Below are positions 44,321 through 56,100 of a DNA stretch of 64,000 nucleotides, in pieces. This DNA comes from Diploscapter coronatus (taxonomy: Eukaryota > Nematoda > Chromadorea > Rhabditida > Rhabditidae): positions 51,537,249 through 51,601,248 of the forward strand of contig OZ038423.1 in NCBI GenBank assembly GCA_964036155.1, given 5' to 3'. Both the position numbers and the translations under genes were made by a program. Position 1 is the stretch's first letter; each line of letters starts with the position of its first letter. The notes under the pieces are model-generated. The model worked only from the letters and a program-made list of their open reading frames with translations. It was not told the origin of the DNA and did not search any database.

Positions 44321-46029
44321 ATGGCTCCCTACAAATCTGCAGAGAGGACGGCGGCGATAAGCACTGCGGATGATCATGAGGTGAATAGACAAGCTGAACT
44401 TCACAGAGTTCATCATGAAGTTTATGAAGGTAGAAAGATGGCAACGAACTTAATCAACTTCATGACTGGCAATTGTTGAATTGAAGTGACGGAAATAAAT
44501 GAAGTTCATGCCAAACTAGTATAGACGAACCTGCAGCTGAAAGACATGAGACTGTTCAACTTCGGCGCCTTCTCGAATGTCTACCGCGGTGTCTGTGAAT
44601 CGCCGTCGCTCACATCGCAGAAGGAAGTCGTCGTCAAGAAAACATGGATCAGGAAAAAGGCATCCACTATTTCTGAAGTAGGGCATAAAAGTCATCTTCT
44701 GAATTAGTCACTGAACAGTTTCTGTGTTTCCTAACTCGAAATCCATTGACGAATACAGAGCGTCTATGGAAATGCATGCTCAAAGGAAGACATAACTTTC
44801 AGGTGGTAATTCTGAAGACGCTAGGTCGGTTGAAGCACAAGAATATCGTCAGACTGCTCTACTTCTATTCTAAGGACTACGAAGGCGACAACAGCTGTCT
44901 ATCTCTGGTGTTCGAATTCATGAGCATGAATCTCTACCAGTATCTCAAAATGTACAATCGGTAGAGAAACAGCTCGATCAGAAAGATGATGAAGAAAGCG
45001 TTTTTAGCAAGCTGCCTCTAATCGAAATCAAAATGTTCACCTGGCAGCTATTTCGAGGACAGTATCATCTGCTGAGGGTGGGAACAGAAAAAACTGATTA
45101 TTGATTGAAGATCAGCCTGTTGATTTGCAGATAAGCATCGCGCATAGAGACATCAAACCCCAGAACCTGCTGGTGAACGCAGACACGGGCGTGCTGAAGA
45201 TCAGCGATTTCGGCAGCTCGACCGTCTCCCCGCGAAGTGCACTGCAACCGAGTTATCACGTGACGCGGTACAAAATACAAATCACCGCGAAGATCAACGA
45301 CCTTCTACAATTTCAATTACAGATATTATCGTCCGCCTGAACTTCTTCTCGGAGCGAAGTCGTACGGCTGCGAAGTGGATATCTGGTCGATCGCCTGCGT
45401 GTTCGGAGAGATGCTGCGTTGCGGAATCCTCTTCCCTGGTCACACAACAGCCAATCAAGTGGGGTTGATATTCGATGCAATTGGGAAGCCGACGAACGAA
45501 GAGCGGAAAGCGATGGAAATATCGAGTCGGAAGTGGCAGGAATTGGGTGAGGGCTACAAACCACTCAACGGCAACTCATCGCCTTCGTCCAACTTGAAAG
45601 CGGTAGGTTGGAGAAATGAACGAAACAGGTGGAAAAGAACGCATTGCAGCTGATGCCATCGGACGTTCCATCAGAAGCGATCTCCATCCTGACGCAGATG
45701 CTCGTCTACAAGCCAAACAACCGACTCCACGGTGTCGACCTTCTCACACACAAATTCTTTATGCAGGTAGGGAATAAATTCGAAATGGAGATAAACCAAA
45801 TTCTCTAAACCAAGAAGAAGACGATGAATTCATTACTGAAATTCAGCTATTCTCGAGTGATCCTGGGACGAGAGCCAATGGGAAGCCAGTGAACTGCTTG
45901 TCGAGGAAGGACATGCTAGAAGTGAAGAACGGAGATGCGTCGTTCACAGGCACAACTCAGTCTGCTGAAGCTATTCCTGAAGAATCGAAACAAAGCAAAC
46001 AGAGGAAAAAGGACAGGGACAAGGGCTGA
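44321..46029 (+). CDS. Divergent GSK3-like protein kinase, 388 aa
   Basis: Eight exons: 44321-44380, 44537-44677, 44803-44960, 45008-45077, 45131-45267, 45323-45602, 45629-45766 and 45847-46029. The order and spacing follow GSK3: glycine loop region FGAFSNVYRG, VAIK lysine (Lys54 in VVVKK), KHKNIVRLLYFYS, QLFRG, catalytic HRDIKPQNLL (Asp150), DFG (Asp169), and an activation segment PSYHVTRYYRPPELLLGAKS that keeps the tyrosine phosphorylated in GSK3 (YICSRYYRAPEL). Further on are DIWSIACVFGEML, LFPG, and L(V)YKPNNRL. The glycine loop is degenerate (first and third Gly replaced), and the substrate-priming region is diverged. Nematodes have a family of such GSK3-like kinases, in C. elegans mostly expressed in sperm lineages. 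NOL10 starts 463 bases downstream. An active kinase is likely but not certain. Confidence 0.88.
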
Positions 46030-46492
46030 TTGACGGTTGAACGGAAATGGAATGGAAAGATCGAAGAATTCACAACTCACCACTCAAAGCTACTTCGCAA
46101 AAACTATCACTCAATCTCCATAAGAAATCAAACGCTAAACCAATAAACTCGATTGGGTGATCTTCTAAACTGCTAACGATTCAAAAGTGTATCGTGCGAA
46201 TTCCGAAGAAACCATAAACAAACCGACTAAAGTTAACAATAAGGATTGTCTTAGATTTCCTCTTTCCAATTACGCCTTTTGATTTGAGGAGAAAAAACTG
46301 AAAATTAATGGGGAAAATGAAAGCGAGCAAAAGCCGAAGAAAAGTTGACCATCTCTTTATCGTCACTGGCTTTCTTCTTTGTCGTCCTGCTTTTACGCTT
46401 CTGCTCACCCTCCCCTTCTTTCAATTTATTTTTCATTTTTTCCTGATTTTTTTTCTAAAAATATTTTTATTTTTCAGTTTTCCGACTATCAG
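46030..46492 (+). promoter_or_regulatory. Operon-like spacer, kinase to NOL10
   Basis: AATAAA lies at 46142-46147, 113 bases past the kinase stop. A long T-rich tract runs from 46410 to 46475 and ends in TTTTTCAG|TTTTCCGACTATCAG before the NOL10 ATG. This order matches a nematode operon junction with an SL acceptor. The T-rich tract could equally be a single polypyrimidine tract of an independent gene. Confidence 0.45.
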
Positions 46493-49400
46493 ATGGCCGT
46501 CTCAACGGTCAACGATGTCCAAATCTTCAATTTGAGCTATGGCCGAGCGATTCCCGATGTGAGATCTTTCAATCTAATTGAACTTTCAAAATATTCACTT
46601 TTAGGTTTTTCAAATAAAATATTTTGAAAAGTTAAAATAGATAGATAAATGTACGTTTTCAGTGGCTCTCTTCGAATGCTCGTCGTAAACTGGAGCGGAA
46701 GAACATCGACGTGCGTCGTCGAATCCAGCTGATTCAGGATTTCGAAATGCCGGATGTCAGCCACACTGTCAACGTCTCTCCTGATGGACGATACGTTTTC
46801 ACTTCTGGTCTGTTCATCCTTTCCTTTCAGTTTATCTTTTGGGAGTTCTTGTAAATTTCATCGGTTCATCATGAACAATATTTGCAAAATTCACTGACCT
46901 TAATAGGAAGGGAGTAGAGAAAAGAATAATAACTGGTGAATTATACAGGAGCCGTATTCTGGTTTGTTGGAATTTTCATTTCGGAATGAGAAAACCTAAT
47001 GAAGAATATGGTTAGGATATGGTAGAGTGCCCGTTAGCCTACCCAGAGCCTACTCTACCGTTTGATAATCACTGTCATATTAGATGTTTCCTATATTGCT
47101 TTATGAATGTCGAACAGGACTGGACGGAGATGAAATTTTTGAAAACTCCAAAACGGAAATAATAATTATCGAAACCCCCCAGACAAAAGTAACGGGTTTC
47201 ATCCAGCCCTGACGTCGAGTTAGAATTCCAGATCGAGTAAACTTCTTCGAGTGAGAATTCAAGAAAGTATTTTTTTTTTGTAAATTCATATCTTTAAATT
47301 CAGGCATTTACAAGCCATATATGAAATGCTTCGATCTGAACGACTTGGCTCTGAAGTTCGAGAGAGGAATTGATGCTGAAATCATCAAACTGCTCGTGCT
47401 CAGTGATGATTATTCTAAGGTTTGGAAGAAAGTGAGTATTCTGGAAAGTAAATTTCATACTCAGGTGGTGATGCTGGAAGACGACCGATATCTCGAATTC
47501 CATGCCGCCTTTGGTCGATATTTCCGAATGCGGATTCCCCGATTTGGCAGGGACATGGCGTTTTGCAAGGAGGCTAGCGACTTGTTCATTGTCGGCAACA
47601 GGTTGGATTTCTTTTTTTACTTTTCAATTTTATCTCCCTCGCACTAAAATTAGTGGCAAAAATTGAAACAATTTACGAGAATTGTTATGATTCGTTTATT
47701 TTGACAATTTCAAAAGAACCGAGAAAACGCGAACTCAAAATAACCATTCAGACTTCATCCTGATCGGTTCATGAAAAGCGAATGAACCATTTAGTTCAAT
47801 GATAAGATATTTTTAAGCTTTCGTGCTCCACAATGTAATAAGACTTTTTATTCCAAAGATAGTAATTTCTCTCTAGTTTTGAGAAAAGTTTTATCCTTCA
47901 TATGAAAGCACAAAGATTTGCTGATTATTATATTCAACATTTTCAGTAGCGAAATCTACCGCCTGAATTTGGAGCAAGGGGAGTGGCTGCCCCCTTTGCA
48001 GACTACTGCGCCTGCAATCAACTGCGCACAATTCTCTTCTGAGCATCAGCTATTTCTCTGTGGTGAGATATCAATTTTGAATTCTTTCATAAAAGATGCA
48101 AATTTCAACGGAATAGTCTTGATATAGAGAGCGATAAAATTGAGGTTTTCGAAGAACTTTTTTTTATTATAATTCTTGTGTTGAATTTTCAGAAAGCATG
48201 AGAGCAACCTGATGCATTCGTTATTTCAGGAACATCCCTCGGCCAGGTGGAGGCCTGGGACCATCGCGATGGAACTCGAGTTGGAGTGCTGCCTGCGGTG
48301 GAGAGTCTCTGCTCTGCCGAAGGATCTCATCTGGGTCACTCCCAAGTCACAGCTCTTGCATTCAGAGATCCCTTGCATATCGGCGTTGGCACATCTTCTG
48401 GACATGTGAGTTCTTAGACTTATTTGTCAACAAATGCAAGCTGTAAATCACGAATTCTGCTCGAGATTGATGACTAACTCAAATCGAACACGCTGATTAT
48501 GATAGTCAACTCAAAAAAGGCGAAAGGTTTCGAATAGCTCTGCAGTTTGGCCTCGAATTTCAACTATTCACTCCATAATGCATCAACAAAGATTCAAAAT
48601 TAGCTCACATTGTAAAAGCGATAATTGGCAATGCTATTATTCACTGCAACAGCAAGGGGAAATTAGCTGTCAAATTTCGTAGTTATTTTGGACATTTAGC
48701 GTTTTTATTTTGACTTGATTATCGTAACCAGCGCATACCATTTGGGCCATCCATCAATTTTGAGCAGGATCCGTGATTTACACTGTCTACATTCTTTGTT
48801 AGACAAAAAATCAAGCCAAGAAGCATTCAGAATGATTATCAACATGCTGCAGAAGATTTTATGCACAATTCGCGTAAAAATACTCCGAAAGAGTGAAAAA
48901 TTCAGATTCTTCTGTACGACATTCGCTCTAGAAAACCTCTGCTGATCAAGGACCACAACAACGATCTGCCCATCAAGAAAGTCGACTTTGCTAGGCGGTA
49001 GGTTTTCCATGTCTTCTCTCCAGAATGTCCATAATTCCAGAGATGAATCGACGATAGTGCTGAGCATGGACGAGCGAATGCTGAAAATGTGGGATGAGAG
49101 CAGTGGAAGACCCATTGTCGCCATCGAGAACACAATGAAATTCAACGATTTCGTTCGATACAAAGATTCGGGTAAGCAATTTTCTTCGGAAATATCAACC
49201 ATTGACGAAACGGTTTCGATTCTACCACCCAGAAGTCGTTTTTATTTCTATATCTATTTTAGTCTTCGAAATTTTCCGATTTAAAATTCAATCCCGATTT
49301 TCGTCTTTCCCTTTATGTCAAACAAACTTTTTACCAAATTTCTTTGCAAGCATTAAAAATCGGAATTATGCAATGTCATAGGTTGTTCTTTCAAAATAAG

Positions 49401-52400
49401 AAGATTTACGTTTGGAAATGCAATTCTTCATGCAATATTTCCCTTGAAATTTCCAGGAATGTTGTTTTTCGCCGTGGAGGCGCCTCGAATGCTGCAGTAT
49501 TTCGTCCCCCTGCTCGGCCCTGCTCCGAAGTGGTGCTCTTATTTGGAATCTGTCACAGAAGAACTCGAGGCTGCTCAGGAAGAGTCCGCAGGTTGGGATT
49601 TTTGAATGATTTGCGTTATTATTTTGATGGTTCGAGTACTCAATGAAGATAAAAATATTTTGCATTTTTACGCCATAACAAGGATTTTGCACACATTTTG
49701 AATCTCTCCTCTCATGCGTTCAACCTCCGAGGAATAGCATTCATCAGGCTAAGAAGGAAGAGATGGCAAATAAAAGGGAACGAAGCGCGTGAGAAAGCGA
49801 ATTGCAAAGAGTGCAACATCTTTGTTATGGCGTAAAATAATACGACAAATACAAAGTTAAATATCTATCGTACACGCGTATGCATTGTTTCATGACAGTT
49901 ACGGTTACAAACGAAAAGATTGGGAACTTCAATGAATCAGTGTATAAAATGCGTTATTTTATGCTTATCAAGTATTCGTACTTTGACTATTATTTGCTGT
50001 TTGAGTGTACGACGACTACATGTTCGTGACGAAGGAGCAGCTGGACGAACTGGGTCTGTCAGCGCTGATCGGGACGCCCACTCTCAGGGCCTACATGCAT
50101 GGGTTCCTCATCGATGCCAGGCTCTACAACAAGGCAAACACGCTCACGCGGCCATTCGCTTACGACAACTACAAGAAGAACAAAGTCAAGGAGTTGCTGC
50201 ATAAGGAGAGGGAGCAGGAGACTATCAAGAAACCAACTAATCTGCCTAAGGTAAGGAAGATTAGTACTGTTGAATCGAGGGCAAGGATTCTTGATGCGAT
50301 TTTCAACTTATGTTTGACCAGCTAATTCCCTAGAAGCGACATATGCTTTCCCAGTTTTAGGTAATGATGAAAAGAAATCAGAAATGATAGACAATAGTTA
50401 GGGAAATTATGGAGAAGCCGGAGTTATTTGACTTCCGTTGTTTTTGCAATATTCATTTTTTTCAAAAGTCAGTAAAAGTTACAGAAATTATTCGAGTTTT
50501 ATTTCAGGTGAATACGGCACTGGCCGCCAAGTTGCAAGAAGGAATGCAACTGTCCAAGGACATGGCTTCGCTGAAGGGAAGGGAAAAACAGAAGGTCAAG
50601 AAAGTTGTAAGTTTCTTGTTTTTTTTTAGAAAATTTAACAAACGGTAATTTGGATTCTGTCGTAAGCAGGCGAATGAGCACATGTTGAAGTGTGAGAGTG
50701 CCAAACGTGCAGACAGTATTAGTCAGTACTCCATTTTTCAATCACGTCGATACCCAGACAAAATCCGTATGGTGTCTTCTTTCTATACTCGAACAGCTCT
50801 ATGTCGCTTGATTAGAGAGCATGCGCGATATGGAGAGAGAATAAGAAGTAACGCAATCTGATGCACTCGCGCTCTCTTCACTTCCCATGCTATTTCGAGC
50901 GAGTTGCATTGCATAAGTCAATGTAAAATACTCGACTATCATTAGCATTTTCCAACATCGCGAAGAATCAAAATCATCTATGAAATAATAGTTATTGGCT
51001 TTTGTTTCAGGCTGAAGCTGCACAAACGATTCTCCACGATGAACGATTCAAGAAAATCTTCGAAAACCATGATTTCGAGGTAAATATTTTTGTTTGAAAA
51101 TTTTAAGATAAACTTTTTCTAGGTGGATGAAAAGAGTGAAGCATTCGAGAAAGTCGCTCAAATCACGACGAATTTGGCAGCTCGGAAGAAGCCGCGAGTT
51201 GCACTGCAGGACGATGAAATGGACAGTGCAAGTGGGTCAGACAACGATGAGGTTGGAGTTATTTTCTGAACAAACAAATTTTTTAAATAACTAGTGGCTG
51301 AATATTTTACTCGATTTCTGTTTAGCTTCAATTAAATTCAAGATTTTTTTTAAATAGTTATGTTCTTACAGACTTTCGATCTGAGAGACCAAGAAAATGA
51401 CGAGGAAGATGGGCAGAATGGCACAAAGACAGCAGCCTTCCACAGCAGTTCTGATGAAGACGAAGATTTGTCGATGAAGGTGAGAAGGGATGCAGAGAGG
51501 GTGAATTGATATTGATGTTCAGGCAAGAAGGAACAAGGAAAGACTGATGAGGAGGAAGGCGAGCAAGGCTGAGCAGAGGAAGAAGTACAAGGAACAGAAA
51601 GAGGCACTTAGAGTCGAAAGGTAAAAAATAAAGAGCAAGGTTATTTATGAAGAGAAGATCTTCAGACAGGAACGATTGAAGAACAAGCCGAAGGCATTCA
51701 AGCTGGTCGAAGTAGCGCCCGGTGAGTCGACTAGCAAATTCATGGATGAACATGCCATAGAGCTGAATGAAAAGACGGTAAGCATTAATCAATTTGAGAA
51801 TATTTTGTTCCTCATTTTCATTCCTTTTATCTGTGAGTCTTCCTTATTACTGACTTTGGAAGGCTCGATTTCAAGGGGCATTTCACTATTTCATTGGAAA
51901 AAATTCGAATTGCATTTTTTTTAGTTTCAAGATTTAAATGACTATTATTCTTCTTCATTCATTATTTGCTTTTCAAATAATAAAAAATCAAACTTTACAT
52001 TCATTCGCGTGGTTTATGTTTTATTTGTAGAAAGACATACCATTCGCACTGCAAAAGAAGAAAATCGACCGGGAAAAGTCGAAGCTGAAAATGCGAAAAG
52101 GCGAACAGGACGAAGAAGAAGCGACGCCCTTCGGGGGACGAGAAATGACTTTCAAAATCAGCAGAGAAACCAGAGCTGATAGGGAGAAACTGGCTAATGT
52201 AAGAATTTGTATTTAATTGAAAAAATCCTTTTGAATAATGCTGTCCATTTCTTACATAACTGAAAAAATTTCGATTTTGATCATATCTTTAATGTTGAAA
52301 ACCTTATTTACATGCAAAAGCGGCGTTGTTCATTTCTATTCACATGAAAAGAAAATTAGCTAAATATATGTATTTTCAGAAGGAACACAAAGCAGAGCGT

Positions 52401-52493
52401 CGTGCCGTGGCCCGTCTTCCAACTCGAACAGTCACGAAGGGACTCAAGAAGCTGCCCGGCAATCTGAAGAATGTCGGCAAGAAGACCTGGTAG
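46493..52493 (+). CDS. nol-10: Nucleolar protein 10 (NOL10/ENP2), 751 aa
   Basis: Eighteen exons join in frame, starting 46493-46558, 46663-46807, 47304-47419, 47465-47601, 47947-48062, 48230-48405, 48906-48997, 49041-49171, 49457-49591 and 50006-50250. The rest are 50508-50606, 51011-51079, 51123-51251, 51372-51479, 51523-51620, 51666-51777, 52031-52198 and 52380-52493. NOL10/Enp2 is an SSU-processome protein needed for 18S rRNA maturation in the nucleolus. The first ~400 residues are a WD-type propeller (LSSNARRKLERKNIDVRRRI, QVEAWDHRDG, LLYDIRSRKPLLIKDHNNDL). The family signature YDDYMFVTKEQLDELGL then TPTLRAYMHGFLIDARLY follows. The tail is acidic and basic in turn and ends KLPGNLKNVGKKTW. 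It is somewhat longer than human NOL10 (688 aa). Assignment is firm. Confidence 0.95.
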
Positions 52494-53133
52494 GCTGCGT
52501 ATTTTGTTGATTCCTTCTTGTTACAGCTACAATGCAAATTGTTGAGTTTGTTGTTATTTGAAAAGTTTATAAAGATTTTCCAGTTTTATTATTAGTCATT
52601 AGACGCACAGTAAATGGGAACAACCATGACAATTGCCCGAACTTATAAGAGGAATGATGATCATATACGGGCTGGGAAGGACGTAAGCAATTAGAAGAAA
52701 GATTACACGCATCGAATATAGAAAACACTTTGAAATAGACCCAAAATTTGAGAAAAGTTCAGCGGTTTAATTGATACTTCATATACGCATCTAAATTTTT
52801 ATGTTTCTCAAACTAGGAATGTTGTGAAAGAAACCAAAATATTTGGTGTGGAGACCGGTACTTTCTGATAAGAAATGAGATTAGTTGTGTTTAGTAGAGA
52901 AGAGATCACCGAATTAGCTAAACCATTTGGCAAGTAGGGAGATCGAAACTATGACAATTCATGGGGAACTACATTGCACACGACTAGCGTAAACTGATAA
53001 TTGGAACATGCAAGTATGAATAGAAGAAAGAGAATGCACTTGTCATTTGTTTCACTCTCAAGGAATACACATGATATGGCAAAATAGCGGACAACAACGC
53101 TGACCCAGCTATGCATAATCAAGAAGAAGTAAG
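52494..53133. other. Convergent gap NOL10 / ELAPOR
   Basis: These are the 3' flanks of two convergent genes. The sequence is AT-rich with no repeat recognised. No coding exon is supported. Confidence 0.55.
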
Positions 53134-56100
53134 TCAATCCTCACTGTCGAGGGAAATAAAGGCGTCATTTTCCTTGGACATGATGCTTCTCGATCCGACT
53201 CCCCTCGTATCTCTGTCCCTCCCCCCACTCGCGGCCTTTCCATTCCTCTCCCTCCCCTTCGCGAATATCACTCGATCGGCAGTCTCATCTTCATCGTCGC
53301 TCTCAATCCCGCACGTCTCAGCTACAGGCAATTCACCTGTTCGTGACTCGACTAGTCGAGTGTATTTGTATTCCAGCCTGAAAGTGAAAATTTTCATTTA
53401 GAGTTGAGGGGGTTTCCAAAATTGGCTAAATTGGAAGATCAAACTACGTCTAATTTTGAAATGGACTCTTCGAAGTTTTTGAGAGCAGCAACCAGAAAAA
53501 GATTCCTCTTCTAACTTTTTCTTTACAAGACTCGTCTTTCGCCTTCATTATGTAAATTAGAAATGCCCACTTTCGATTTCTCCTGCAGATGAAAATGAGT
53601 GTGACGGACAGGCCAATCAGAGCAGTTGCGCCACAAACCAGCAGAGTCCTCTGGGTGGCAGAGAGCACTGAGCAGGCCTCTGACTTGCTCTCCGACCCCT
53701 TCCCAGACAAGACGCAGTGCCTATGATAGTCAAATACGTTGAACAAATTACTAAGTGGCATACTTTTTGGGAATGAGATGAATAGTCTGATGTCCATCCA
53801 GACACTCTCCCTTGATCGTGTCATAGTCATCCTCGTTGCAAACGGGGCAGGCCTAATTATGGAATTGCAAATGACAGACTGAAAAAATAGAGAAACCTGT
53901 GCAGCTTCTACAATCAAATGAAACAAACAGCCATCACAAGTACTGTCGGGGCACGAATGGGGGAGGCGTAGCTGAACATGTGTTTTAGAATTGAACGTTT
54001 CAAACTTTTCTTCTTCAAATGCGAAGATTAGCTTGAAATGAATAGTTTCGAGCAGGGCTGCCCACAGGCACAAATTTAGCCTTTACTATGGAAGGAAACT
54101 CAAGTAAATAGGTACAGAAAAGTTGTACCTGCTTATAATTAAGGCAGTCAAAGGTGCAAGAATTTTGGATTTAATCCTGACACAGGTACGATTTTTAATA
54201 CCTTTGAGCAACCCTGTTTTCGAGGTCTCAAATCTTACTTCAAATGTCTTCTTGGTTGGCTGACATCTGGCAGTGACGACGAGAATGTTCCCTTTGGGAC
54301 AAACGTCGGAAGGCGAGCCAATCGTTTCGTACCACAGCTGCACGTCCATCGGAATCGCTGCTTTGTCAAGTCCCTCTGAACGCATAGTTCAATTCAGATC
54401 CTCACTCATTCAATCTACCGTATTCCAGCATTTTGTCAGTCAATTTCCATCCATTTCTCTCTCGACTCGTCGTTATTGCTTCGAGTCGAGTTGCTAGTCT
54501 AAAAATTCAGAACATTCCTACATAATTATAAGAAATCTACTGACAGAAGCGGAGAAATGAGAATAGTCCTCGACTGATTTCCAGCCACGGTCGGCAATGC
54601 AGTCAGTCTGCAGGCAGCTCCTTCCACGACGTCTTTTGTCTGCAATAATTGTTTAATTTTAAAATGAAATCTGCACGAAATTATGGAGCAATCTAATATA
54701 CCTGATCAGAGAACCCAGTGATATCAGTGGAATCGAACTGCTCTTCACATTTGACAGAGCCTCCCAGAGGAGCGAGCAGGAAGTTGTGAAAGTAGCTGGC
54801 CCCTTCTCTCGCAAACACGCGGACTCCTGAGGTGGTCCAGTTTCTGAAAATGAATTATAAGAATCTACTCTACTGCTTTTTCCTCACTTATTAACCCAGG
54901 GCGACAAATCATAATCGAGAGTGTCATTGTCCCTCTTTATCTGAAGATGTCCGTCTGTCGTGCAGCTAACACCGTCCGTCGTTTTCAAGCCTGAAATTAC
55001 CAAATTCAATCAGACGAAAAATTGTGATATCATTTTTTGTACTATCTTTTTTATTTATAAAGAAAATTTAATCAAATAGTAGAAAAGTGAATTTTCAATA
55101 AATAATCCTACCTTCCCCACAAGGAATGCAGACTCCTGCACCAATTCTGTCAGAAGTGCTGTTGACAATCGTATTCTCTGGACATTTCATGCAGGTGTGG
55201 CTCTGAATAAGCCAAACTAAAACAATCTATCTGAAATAGGAATACCGCAGAATCAATGTAATGTCCATTCAGGCAAGGAACGCAGCCCTCTCCATTCGAG
55301 TGCGGGCAGGGCAGACACTGACTCGCTCCGCCTCCTGTAAATCAAATATTCAACTTTATTAGCTTATACTGAATTTTAGCAAGTCATTGATTTCATAAAT
55401 TGTATTTTGAAAATATGCTCTCTCGTATTTATAGATTCTGAAGCAATCTCTATCCTATTCTTTCTTTTACTCATTGTAATGATGTTCTAACACGGATGAT
55501 TCCATCCTTACAAGTCATCAAAAATATCCTGAAAAACGAACCCTGATGATTTTTGTGTCCAACGTTAGTGACGTTGATCGAGTAGATTCTAGCCACATCC
55601 ATCATGGAATCCTCGTTGCGACTTGCGCCAGAACGGAGGAAGGCTAACTGAAAACAATAAGACTGAATGAGTCGGTGTAATTTTAAGATACGGACCAAGA
55701 ATCTAGCCGGATTGTGTTTGGTGATTCCGTGAGACCAGACTCTTCTCTGTTGCGTTCCGTTGTAAGCAGCAAGGAAACGGTAGAAACCTTCTTTCGAGTC
55801 ATAATTCGCTGATGTATCCTGGAAAACTTTAGCGTAATGAAGAACAAATATTTTTAAAAAATTGATTTTTCATCATATCGCAATATGAAAAAATAATTTA
55901 ACTCGGTTAGATTGGCTAGAATAGAATTTTCTTCCTAATATTTCGTAAAATGTTGATTTTCAATGCTCAGATGCATCAAAGTGACGTATGTTTATAATAT
56001 TCAGGAAGAATAATATTTTCCTTGAATAATTAATAACTACCTTACCTCGATGATGTAAATGACACAGGACGGATCCTGGCAGGAAGTTTCAAGCACAACT

